DNA of 60,979 nucleotides, from positions 1-60,979 of the forward strand of contig JAQVFR010000018.1 of assembly GCA_028697145.1 (NCBI GenBank), given 5' to 3'. The translations under genes and the position numbers were made by a program. Source of the DNA: Actinomycetota bacterium (GTDB lineage Bacteria > Actinomycetota > Geothermincolia > Geothermincolales > RBG-13-55-18). Position 1 is the first letter of the stretch. Each line of letters opens with the position of its first letter. The notes below the pieces were generated by a model. The model worked only from the letters and a program-made list of their open reading frames with translations. It was not told the DNA's origin and did not search any database. Positions 27,237 through 34,604 of the stretch are shown piece after piece.

Positions 27237-27856
27237 CTGCTGGCACCCCTCACGTCCACCTCACCGAAGAGCATCTTCAGCACCTGCTCCTCGTGGCGGT
27301 CCCTTACCTCGCGCATGAGGGTCTCGAGCGAGAGGTTGTTGACGAAGTTGCCGCTCCTGAGCATAACGCCACGGCTGAACCCCGCCTCCTCCGCGGACAG
27401 GCTCAAGGCCGTCTCGCCGCCCCTTTCCTTTATGGCCTCGTTTATCTCCTCCAGCAGCCCGTCGGCCAGCAGACGCCGGTCGTATGGTGCGGCGACTATC
27501 TCCTCCGGCTTCCCGGATACGTTGTTCACGATGGTGCGTTTCAGCCAGGCGCGGTAGCGCTCCTCCGGCAGGTCCTCGAACAGGCGCATGGCCTCCGTGA
27601 AAGCCTCCTCGAACAGCTTGTCCTGGGCGGAGAGGAAGGCGGCGCGGCTCTCCGCCAGGGCTTCGCTCATGATCTTGGTCCTCTCCCTCCTGCCCCGTTC
27701 GCGGAAAGAAGCCCGGATGGCCTCCGCCGCGCGGCGGGCCTCCTCCCTGCCCTCCTCCATGATGCGCTCCACCTCGGCCTTCGCGGTGTCGACGATTCCG
27801 CGCCCTTCCTCCCGGGCGTCCAGCTCGATCTTCTCCAGCAGTCTCTCCAGGGACAT
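27233..27856 (-). CDS. atpE: V/A-type ATPase subunit E
   Basis: 207 aa, peripheral-stalk subunit. Residues 1-110 are a long charged helix with heptad character (EARRAAEAIRASFRERGRRE), and the C-terminal 90 residues form the head-binding globular domain. Its partner in the stalk should be the 110-aa coiled-coil subunit at the start of the operon. Spaced 36 bases from the K gene. No odd features. Confidence 0.93.
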   Translation of the reverse strand: MSLERLLEKIELDAREEGRGIVDTAKAEVERIMEEGREEARRAAEAIRASFRERGRRERTKIMSEALAESRAAFLSAQDKLFEEAFTEAMRLFEDLPEERYRAWLKRTIVNNVSGKPEEIVAAPYDRRLLADGLLEEINEAIKERGGETALSLSAEEAGFSRGVMLRSGNFVNNLSLETLMREVRDRHEEQVLKMLFGEVDVRGASR

Positions 27857-27892
27857 CCTACGTTACCCTTCCTCTCATTTAGACCAATGCTG

Positions 27893-28405
27893 TCAGCTTG
27901 CCAGTTTCGATATCTCGGGCGAGATAACGATGAAGAACATGAGGATGGTGACGATGAGGGAGAGCACGGCATAGGTCTCAACCAGGGCGGGGAGCACCAG
28001 CGAGCGCCCCATCTCCTCGCGCCGCTTGGCCACCATCCCCGCCGCCCCGGCCGCGGTCAACCCCTGGTAGGCGCCGGTGACGAAGCACACGAAGGCCACC
28101 GGCAGACAGGCCAGGAAGATCTGGAAACCCAGTGCACCGGGCAGGGCGGCCCAGCCCGCGCTGGGTTCCATGATGAATATGACCAGTACCCCCGTGATAA
28201 AGCCGTATATGCCCTGCGTGCCCGGGATGACCACCAGGGGCAGCAGGGGACCGAAGCGCTCCGGCATCTCCGTGAGAATGCCTCCCGCCACGTTGGCGAC
28301 GTAGGTGATGCCCATGCCGGAGCCGGCGCCCCCCCCGATCACCGCAACCGCCGCCCCCAGCAGGGCCCAGTGCAGGCCGGACAAACCTCCAAATGCTTCA
28401 ACCAT
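27893..28405 (-). CDS. atpK: V/A-type ATPase ring subunit K (double-hairpin c subunit)
   Basis: 170 aa with four membrane helices, that is two fused hairpins, as in the Enterococcus hirae Na+-ATPase ring. Only helix 4 has the ion-binding carboxylate, Glu143 in PALVETYAVL; the matching place in helix 2 is Gln64 in PGTQGIYGF. By manual alignment Thr63, Gln64, Gln114 (GAYQGL) and Glu143 match the residues that hold Na+ in E. hirae NtpK (T64, Q65, Q110, E139). A Na+-translocating ring is therefore likely (inference). A GAGGAGGTCAGC ribosome site precedes the ATG. Confidence 0.94.
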   Translation of the reverse strand: MVEAFGGLSGLHWALLGAAVAVIGGGAGSGMGITYVANVAGGILTEMPERFGPLLPLVVIPGTQGIYGFITGVLVIFIMEPSAGWAALPGALGFQIFLACLPVAFVCFVTGAYQGLTAAGAAGMVAKRREEMGRSLVLPALVETYAVLSLIVTILMFFIVISPEISKLAS

Positions 28406-28419
28406 GCTGACCTCCTCTA

Positions 28420-30414
28420 TTACTTATCTATCACGGTCTTGCGCGTCTCCAGGGCGAGGGGTGTGAACGGCACCCCGCCGTCCTCGTAGAACTTGCCGAA
28501 GAACTCCACGTACTGCAGCCTCAGGGGATGCACGAAAGCGCTGAGAAAACTCACGGCCATGTTGAAGATATGGCCCCCCAGGAGTATGACCAGGAGGGCT
28601 ATTATCCCCAGGACGGGTATCCCCCACACCAGGCTGGCCATGATGTTGACCACCATGCCTATGGCGATGGTGGCCAGTCCCAGGGCGTAGAGGCGCAGGT
28701 AGGAAGCCACGTCGCCGATGGTGCTGGCGAAGAGGCCGTAGAAGTTGTAAAGGCCCCCGAAGAACTTCCCCGCCAGGTTCTTGCTCTTGACGTTGGACAG
28801 GAGGATCACCGATGCTACCCCAGCCGCGGCGATATATATTCCCGCCTGGCCGAGGGGCTTCACGCCGATGCCGAAACCGATGGCGGCAACGGCGATCCCG
28901 AGCCAGAACAGGAGCGTGGTGCCCTGCTCGCACAATCCGATCCACAGAGAATTATGCTTGATGTTGTCCCGCATCTCGATGGCCACGCCGATGGAGATAT
29001 GGATGAGCCCCAGGGCAAGGCAAATGATCATGAAGGGTATCGGCTCGTACAGCAGGTCCATGGTGCCCGGGAATTTCATGAAAGCGGGGAGGGATTTCCC
29101 CTCGACGCCGAGGTAGCCATCTATGCCGAAATAGCCGCGTGTGATCACTCCCATAAATATTGAGGCCAGGCCGCAATACATGAAAAGGCGCAGGAACCTC
29201 CTGACGTTCTCGCTCACGTCCAGTTTCTTCAGCGCCAGCCAGAAAGCGCCTGCCATGATCAGCCCGTAGCCCACGTCGCCGATGCACATGCCGAAGAACA
29301 ATATGAAGAAGGGGGCCACGAAGGGGGTGGGGTCCGTCTCCTCGTGGTTGGGGATGCCGAAGAGTTCGATGAGGGTCTCGGCGGGGCGGATGCGGCGGCG
29401 GTTGACCATGAGGGTGGGCGGCTCGTCGCCATCTTCCGGCGGGGAGAAGACCACATCGGTGCTCGTTCCGAGGGTCTCGATCTCCTCGTGCACTTCCTCG
29501 GTGCGGCTCTCCTCGATCCATCCCTCCAGGGCCACCACGCTGCGCGTGTGCACGAAGCGCCTCTTTACCTCTTCCTTGGCGAGCTGGTTGTGCAGGAAGT
29601 CGTTCAAGGCCAGGACCTGTGGCTTGAGGGGCAGCTTGCCCCTTATGCCCTCCTCGACCCTGGACCTGTTCTCCATTTCGGCCTCGAGTTCCGCCCTGGA
29701 TCTGCTCATCTCCTCGGCGACGGTCCCCGCCTTTCCCTCCAGCCGCGCTGTTTCGAAGCCGTATTCAGCGGAAATGGTGTCGAATTCCTCCAGGTCCTCC
29801 CGGTGCACTATCACAGCTACGTACACCCTGTCCCTCTCGCGGCCGGCCTCCTCACGGGTCGAACGGGGACAGCGGGAATCCACTTCCTTTTCCCATGCCG
29901 CGAAGGCGGCGGCACTGGCGATGAGCGGCCTGAAGGACGCGCTTTCGAGACCGTAAGCCTCGCCCAGGGGGCAGTCCAGCCCTTCCCAGGGCAGCATCGC
30001 ATCGATGTCTTCCTCCAGCGCGGTTACCGCGCTCTCGATCCGTCTGAGCTCGATGTCCAGTGCCTCGAGCTCGCGGTATGCGGACTCCAAATCGAAATCC
30101 CGCTCTATCTCAAGAAATTCATCGAGACCGAGGTGCACGCGCTCCTTGAGAAATCCCGAGACGAGCCCGCCCTTGGCGTCCTCGAGCCTCTCGAGCAGAT
30201 CGATGATGAAATCCGTCCTGGCGATGGAGAGGCGCAGGCCCCTTGTCTCGGGCTCGAACGGGACGTGATAGGCCCGCAGTTCCTCGTCTTCCACGGACGC
30301 GGAGGCGACGTCGTTCACGTGCACGGCTCCCAGGCCGTGCAGCCGGTCCACCAGTTCCTCCCTCATGGCCCGGGGGGCCAGTATGGAGACCTTGGTCATC
30401 CTCGCAACGGACAT
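28420..30414 (-). CDS. atpI: V/A-type ATPase subunit I (a subunit)
   Basis: 664 aa. The soluble N-terminal half (1-330) contains coiled coils (LEALDIELRRIESAVTALEE), and the C-terminal half has seven or eight membrane helices. Arg574 in YLRLYALGLATIAIG is the conserved arginine that faces the ring carboxylate and releases the ion. FVAPFFILFFGMCIGDVGYG marks the start of the membrane part. It forms the ion half-channels with the K ring. ATG 30414 has GGGAG 6 bases upstream. Length is normal for bacterial and archaeal I subunits. Confidence 0.95.
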   Translation of the reverse strand: MSVARMTKVSILAPRAMREELVDRLHGLGAVHVNDVASASVEDEELRAYHVPFEPETRGLRLSIARTDFIIDLLERLEDAKGGLVSGFLKERVHLGLDEFLEIERDFDLESAYRELEALDIELRRIESAVTALEEDIDAMLPWEGLDCPLGEAYGLESASFRPLIASAAAFAAWEKEVDSRCPRSTREEAGRERDRVYVAVIVHREDLEEFDTISAEYGFETARLEGKAGTVAEEMSRSRAELEAEMENRSRVEEGIRGKLPLKPQVLALNDFLHNQLAKEEVKRRFVHTRSVVALEGWIEESRTEEVHEEIETLGTSTDVVFSPPEDGDEPPTLMVNRRRIRPAETLIELFGIPNHEETDPTPFVAPFFILFFGMCIGDVGYGLIMAGAFWLALKKLDVSENVRRFLRLFMYCGLASIFMGVITRGYFGIDGYLGVEGKSLPAFMKFPGTMDLLYEPIPFMIICLALGLIHISIGVAIEMRDNIKHNSLWIGLCEQGTTLLFWLGIAVAAIGFGIGVKPLGQAGIYIAAAGVASVILLSNVKSKNLAGKFFGGLYNFYGLFASTIGDVASYLRLYALGLATIAIGMVVNIMASLVWGIPVLGIIALLVILLGGHIFNMAVSFLSAFVHPLRLQYVEFFGKFYEDGGVPFTPLALETRKTVIDK

Positions 30415-30444
30415 CCTTCACTCCCGCGTCTTCGTCCGGCCGGC

Positions 30445-30777
30445 CTAATCGCCTTCCTCCAACCTCTCCACTAGAAAGGAAACGGCGTCTTTTCGCCTTT
30501 CCACCACCACGGCCAGCAATCTCATCCTGTCGTACATGTATTCTACCCGGAGCTCCTCGGCCTCTCTCGCACCGTTCTCGACGATCTCGCGCATCTCTAT
30601 CTCGCCTTCCTCCCGGGCCTTCTCCTCCTCCTCCCGCTTGAGCTTGTCGACCTCGGCCTGAGCGGCGGCGATGGATTCCTCGGCCATCTTGCGGTAATAG
30701 TCGATGGCCTGCTCGCTCTTGATCTCGGCCTCCCTGACCAGCCCCAGTTTCTCAGCCATCGAAGTCATCGCTCTCAT
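30445..30777 (-). CDS. V/A-type ATPase peripheral-stalk subunit H/G
   Basis: 110 aa, almost wholly charged helix with heptads (SIAAAQAEVDKLKREEEEKA), typical of AhaH/subunit G. It should pair with subunit E as a right-handed coiled coil that holds the head still. It is the first gene of the operon, behind a promoter-like site at 30861-30866. ATG 30777 follows GGAGG closely (2-base gap); ATG 30768 is a possible alternative. Confidence 0.85.
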   Translation of the reverse strand: MRAMTSMAEKLGLVREAEIKSEQAIDYYRKMAEESIAAAQAEVDKLKREEEEKAREEGEIEMREIVENGAREAEELRVEYMYDRMRLLAVVVERRKDAVSFLVERLEEGD

Positions 30778-30860
30778 AACCTCCAGAGTACGGGGCCTCG
30801 ATCGTATGCCCGACCCTCCGGCGGACCGGAGAGTCGGCTTCGCGGCCTACGGTTTCGATT

Positions 30861-30944
30861 ATTATAAACTGCATTTTTCGAGCCTTGAAAAATTATTTTA
30901 GGCAACCCCAATTTTATGTTTTTCCATTGTAGTTTTCAAGGCTC
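30861..30944 (-). promoter_or_regulatory. ATPase operon promoter with inverted repeat
   Basis: On the minus strand, TTTCAA, 18 bases, then a perfect TATAAT (plus-strand 30861-30866). A 12-bp perfect inverted repeat, GAGCCTTGAAAA (30880-30891) and TTTTCAAGGCTC (30933-30944), is separated by 41 AT-rich bases. The near arm overlaps the -35 box. It may be an operator or DNA-loop site for the ATPase operon, or the end structure of the TrkA operon, which stops at 30992; no T-run favours the terminator. Confidence 0.5.
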
Positions 30945-30991
30945 AAGGCCGGAGTTTCCGCCGCCGGCGCTCCCGGCCGCAGGCGGGAGGC

Positions 30992-31639
30992 TCAATCGGT
31001 CAGCACCCGTTTCAGGTCTGCCTCTTTCTCCGGCTCGGTAACCGCTATGATCGTGTCTCCGGGCTGAAGGGTCGACCCCCCCTGCGGGATGATGACCTCC
31101 TCGCCCCTGACTATTGATACCAGCACGCAGCCCCGGGGGAGCCCCAGGTCGCGCAGCGGTACCTCGCAGGAGCGGCAGCGGTCCTCGGGAAGGTCCAGCT
31201 CCACTACTGCCAGCTTGCCCTTTTTCAAAGTGTGCAGGGTTATGATGTCGCCTACCGTGGTGCGTTCCTCTATAAGCTCGGCGATGACCGTGGTGCTGGA
31301 TATGGCATCGACGCCCAGCTTGTTGAAGATAGGCTCGTTCTTGGGGTTGTTTACCCTTGCTACCGTGCGCGGCACCTGGAAATAGGTCTTTGCCAGCTGG
31401 CAGGCGACGAGGTTGTCGTCATCGTCCCCGGTGACGGCGGCGAAGACGTCCGATTCCCCGACTTCTGCTTCCTCCTGGTAACGCAGGTCGCAGCCATCTC
31501 CGTGGATCACCACCGCTGAAGTAGTGGCCGCAAGGCGCTCGCACAGTTCCTTGCTGCGCTCTATCACCGCCACGCTGTGGCCCTTATCGTCCAGCGCATC
31601 GGCCAGGAACGCCCCGACCTTACCGCCGCCCATGATCAC
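30992..31639 (-). CDS. TrkA-family K+ channel/transporter regulator (RCK), copy 4
   Basis: 215 aa: N-terminal Rossmann NAD-binding RCK_N (MGGGKVGAFLADALDDKGHS, GDGCD, VTGDDDDNLV) and C-terminal RCK_C (about 135-215). RCK proteins bind NAD(H), ATP/ADP or c-di-AMP and gate K+ transporters such as TrkH or KtrB. The start is uncertain: the first in-frame codon usable here is GTG 31639, and a stop codon lies 5 codons upstream, so the first strand is unusually short. Last of four successive RCK genes, 66 bases after copy 3. No membrane partner gene is in the window. Confidence 0.88.
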   Translation of the reverse strand: MIMGGGKVGAFLADALDDKGHSVAVIERSKELCERLAATTSAVVIHGDGCDLRYQEEAEVGESDVFAAVTGDDDDNLVACQLAKTYFQVPRTVARVNNPKNEPIFNKLGVDAISSTTVIAELIEERTTVGDIITLHTLKKGKLAVVELDLPEDRCRSCEVPLRDLGLPRGCVLVSIVRGEEVIIPQGGSTLQPGDTIIAVTEPEKEADLKRVLTD

Positions 31640-31705
31640 GATCCTGATGGCTTATTCACCCGCCTTTCGTCCTCTGGCATGACACTCATAATACCGCATA
31701 TGCGG

Positions 31706-33118
31706 TCATGAGGCGGCCATACCCTCGCGCTTCGCCCTTATCCTGAAGGCCTGTCCCCCCTCCACCATCCTCCTTACCCGGCGTTCCCGTCCGGCGAGCA
31801 CCGCCGCGATTATCCTGTCCCCGCGGTGCATGGTGGTCCCCTTGGTGGCCACCGCGGTGCGGCCCTGGTGGGAGACCAGGCCGACCCGCAGCAGCTCCTC
31901 CCGCTCCAGCTTGCTCACCTGCTTGCCGGAGAATCGATGCGGGCACTCGAACTCCGCCAGCAGGACTTGGTTGTTGGCCGCCCACGCCAGTATCTTCATC
32001 CTGTCGCTCACCAGCCTCTGCATGAACTGTTCGGCAAGGATGACGGTGCCGCATATATAATCTATATCCAGCGCCTGGAACGTCTTATCCTTGTCGGGGT
32101 TGAAAAGCCTGGCGAACACCTTCCCGGTATCGTAAATGCTCCTGGCCACCTCCGCGGCCATGAGATTGGTGTTGTCGTAGTTGGTCAAAGCGGCGAAAAC
32201 GTCTGCCTCCTCGATGCCCGCTCTCTCGAGGGTCTCGAGATCGAAGGCCACTCCCTCATGCGCCTCACCCTGAAACGTCTTGCTTAATCTGTCGAACGAG
32301 TTCCTGTCCTTGTCGATCACGGTTACCTGGAAACCGTCGAGGGAGAGCATCTCCGAGAGCTGCGCCCCCACCCGTCCGCATCCGGCCACGATCACCCGCC
32401 ACCCCTGCCTGCCGCGCCGGGTTTCGACCGCCGCCGGTCCGCCCGCAACCCCGCTGCGCATGGGCCGCCCGAGCCCGGCGGCCATGATCTTTTCCATGTA
32501 CCGGCGGTTGCTGGTTTCCGCCGCCAGGATCAGGCGGTCTCCCCGCGCAAGCCGCGTGTCGCGCGAGAAGAACACCGGCAGCCCGCCCCTCTTCAACGCC
32601 AGCAATCTGCCGTCTCCCGGACTCCTCAGGTCGCTTACCGCCATCCCCTCTCTGTCCGCTCCCACTTCCACCTCGAGGACCTGCAGGCCTCCACCGAAAT
32701 CGGCGTGCACCAGGGTCCCCCTTGCCGTGACCGCGCGGTGGAAGATCTCGGCCAGCACGGTGCTCCCGCAGATATAGTCGATGCCCATGGTGCGGTAGGT
32801 CGCCTCCTTGTCGGGGTTATACACCCTGGCCGTCACCATCGGCACCCCGAAGATGCTGGCCGCGACCTCCGCGGCCATGAGATTGGTGTTGTCGTAGTTG
32901 GTTATGGCGACAAAGGCGTCAGTGCTCTCGATCCCCGCTTCCTTGAGCAGGGCCTCATCGAAGGCTATGCCCGTGAGGGTAACGCCGTTGAAGGACATCC
33001 CCAGGCGGTGAAAGGCCTGCGCGTCCCGGTCGATGATAACGACGTTATGGCCCTCGTTTGAAAGCAAGAGGGCCAGCTGCGAGCCCACCCTTCCACAGCC
33101 TGCGATTATGACCTGCAT
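31706..33118 (-). CDS. TrkA-type protein with two RCK units, copy 3
   Basis: 470 aa, the length of E. coli TrkA, made of two RCK_N-RCK_C units. Rossmann motifs are AGCGRVGSQLALLLSNEG (about 6-23) and AGCGRVGAQLSEMLSLDG (about 245-262). Both halves keep the TNYDNTNLMAAEVA block, showing an internal duplication. A charged linker of about 25 residues with GPAAVETRRGRQGWR joins them. It should gate a K+ uptake system as part of a cytoplasmic ring. Start ATG 33118, 13 bases after copy 2. Confidence 0.92.
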   Translation of the reverse strand: MQVIIAGCGRVGSQLALLLSNEGHNVVIIDRDAQAFHRLGMSFNGVTLTGIAFDEALLKEAGIESTDAFVAITNYDNTNLMAAEVAASIFGVPMVTARVYNPDKEATYRTMGIDYICGSTVLAEIFHRAVTARGTLVHADFGGGLQVLEVEVGADREGMAVSDLRSPGDGRLLALKRGGLPVFFSRDTRLARGDRLILAAETSNRRYMEKIMAAGLGRPMRSGVAGGPAAVETRRGRQGWRVIVAGCGRVGAQLSEMLSLDGFQVTVIDKDRNSFDRLSKTFQGEAHEGVAFDLETLERAGIEEADVFAALTNYDNTNLMAAEVARSIYDTGKVFARLFNPDKDKTFQALDIDYICGTVILAEQFMQRLVSDRMKILAWAANNQVLLAEFECPHRFSGKQVSKLEREELLRVGLVSHQGRTAVATKGTTMHRGDRIIAAVLAGRERRVRRMVEGGQAFRIRAKREGMAAS

Positions 33119-33131
33119 GACATCCCGGTCC

Positions 33132-33794
33132 TCAATCCAGGCCTAATACGCCTCTGAGTATGTCGACCTTATCCGGATCGGTAACGAAAAGGACTTTGTC
33201 CCCGGCCATGAGCGTGAGGTCGCCCCTGGGTATGAGATTGCTGCTCTCGCGCAGGACGGTGGCTACCAGCGTCTCTTCCGGCAGGGACATGTCCTTGATG
33301 GCCTTTCCAACCACCGGGCTTCCCGCGTCGAGCTGCACCTCCTCTATCACCAGTCTTTCGCGACGCAGCTTGAGCAGGGTGACCATCTCCCCCAGGGTCA
33401 GCTCCTCCCGCACCATCTGAACGATGATGGAGGCGCTGCACACCGCCTCGTCCACGCCCCAGTCCGCGGTGAATAACCACTCGTTCTTGGGATTGTTCAC
33501 CCGCGCAAAGACGAGGGGCACCCCGTATTCGAACTTGGACAGGTACGAGATCACCAGGTTGTCCTCGTCGTCCCCGGTGACAGCGGCCACCACGTCCGCC
33601 CCCGCGACTCTGGCCGCATCCAGCACCGAGGGCTCGCAGGCGTCACCGTGGAGGATGTCCGCTTCGGGGAACTTCTCTTTCAGCTCCCCCACTCTCTCCA
33701 GGCGCTTTTCCACCACCACCACCTGGTGATCGTCACGCAGGGAAACGAGCATATGAAGCCCGACCATGCCTCCGCCCAGCACTATGATGCGCAT
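33132..33794 (-). CDS. TrkA-family RCK protein, copy 2
   Basis: 220 aa, single RCK_N (RIIVLGGGMVGLHMLVSL, HGDACEPSVLDAA, AVTGDDEDNLV) plus RCK_C. ATG 33794 is preferred over ATG 33800 because the GAGGGG site sits directly against the first. It begins 10 bases after the stop of copy 1. The GGGMVG and GDDEDNLV motifs indicate nucleotide binding is kept. Confidence 0.9.
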   Translation of the reverse strand: MRIIVLGGGMVGLHMLVSLRDDHQVVVVEKRLERVGELKEKFPEADILHGDACEPSVLDAARVAGADVVAAVTGDDEDNLVISYLSKFEYGVPLVFARVNNPKNEWLFTADWGVDEAVCSASIIVQMVREELTLGEMVTLLKLRRERLVIEEVQLDAGSPVVGKAIKDMSLPEETLVATVLRESSNLIPRGDLTLMAGDKVLFVTDPDKVDILRGVLGLD

Positions 33795-33804
33795 GTCCAT
33801 CCCC

Positions 33805-34455
33805 TCACTTCAGCCCCAGCAGGCGCTCGAGCTTTCCCTGGCTTTCCCTGGCGACCGCTATGTATAGTATGTCTCCACCCTTGAAGACCGTACCCTGCGT
33901 CGCCATTTGCGCGCTGGCCCCGCGCACGATGCAGACCACCTGCACCTCCATGGGCACATTGAGGTCGGCCGCGCTCCTTCCTGTCAGCTGCGACGGCAGC
34001 TCAAGCCTCACCAGGTCCACTTCGCCGTTCCCGAACTGGTACTGGCTGTCGAGCTCCCCGTGGGAGAGGTAGCTGAGCATGCGGTGTCCCGCCCAGGCCA
34101 CGCTGGCGATGGTGGGGATATTCAAGCGGCGATATATCTCCGCGCGGCGCGGATCATAGATGCGGGTAATGACCCTGGGGACGCGGAAATGCTCCTTGGC
34201 GAGGCGAGCGCTGACGATGTTGCTGTTGTCGCCGCTGGTCACCGAGGCAAAGGCGTCCGCCCTGTCGATGCCGGCCTCAATCAGGGCGTCGTGGTCGAAG
34301 ACCACCCCTCTCACCTTCCTTCCCGAGAACCCCTCCCACAGGTTCTCGAAGGACTCCGGGTCCTTGTCGATGACGGCCACGGAATGCCCCTCGCGCTCCA
34401 GCATGTAGGCAAGGTATGAGCCGACCCTTCCGCACCCGCCTATGACCACGTGCAT
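33805..34455 (-). CDS. TrkA-family RCK protein, copy 1
   Basis: 216 aa from ATG 34455 (HVVIGGCGRVGSYLAYMLER starts right after it; longer in-frame sequence upstream lacks family similarity). RCK_N is followed by an RCK_C of divergent sequence near 130-210. Rather than the GDDDDN loop it has TSGDNSNIVSARLA. It contains AGHRMLSYLSHGELDSQYQF, unlike its siblings. First of four RCK genes, 149 bases downstream of the P-type ATPase gene, with which it may share a transcript. Confidence 0.88.
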   Translation of the reverse strand: MHVVIGGCGRVGSYLAYMLEREGHSVAVIDKDPESFENLWEGFSGRKVRGVVFDHDALIEAGIDRADAFASVTSGDNSNIVSARLAKEHFRVPRVITRIYDPRRAEIYRRLNIPTIASVAWAGHRMLSYLSHGELDSQYQFGNGEVDLVRLELPSQLTGRSAADLNVPMEVQVVCIVRGASAQMATQGTVFKGGDILYIAVARESQGKLERLLGLK

Positions 34456-34604
34456 TCTCTCACCCCCAACGTCGCGGGAACCATGTCCGCGGGGCCAAGT
34501 TCCATGTTCAATTCTCCACCTCACCAGCGTCTCCAACCGGATCGTCCGGTTCCCTAAAACGATAGTAGCACCTATGGCGCGCAAACCACAGGAACATGTG
34601 GACC

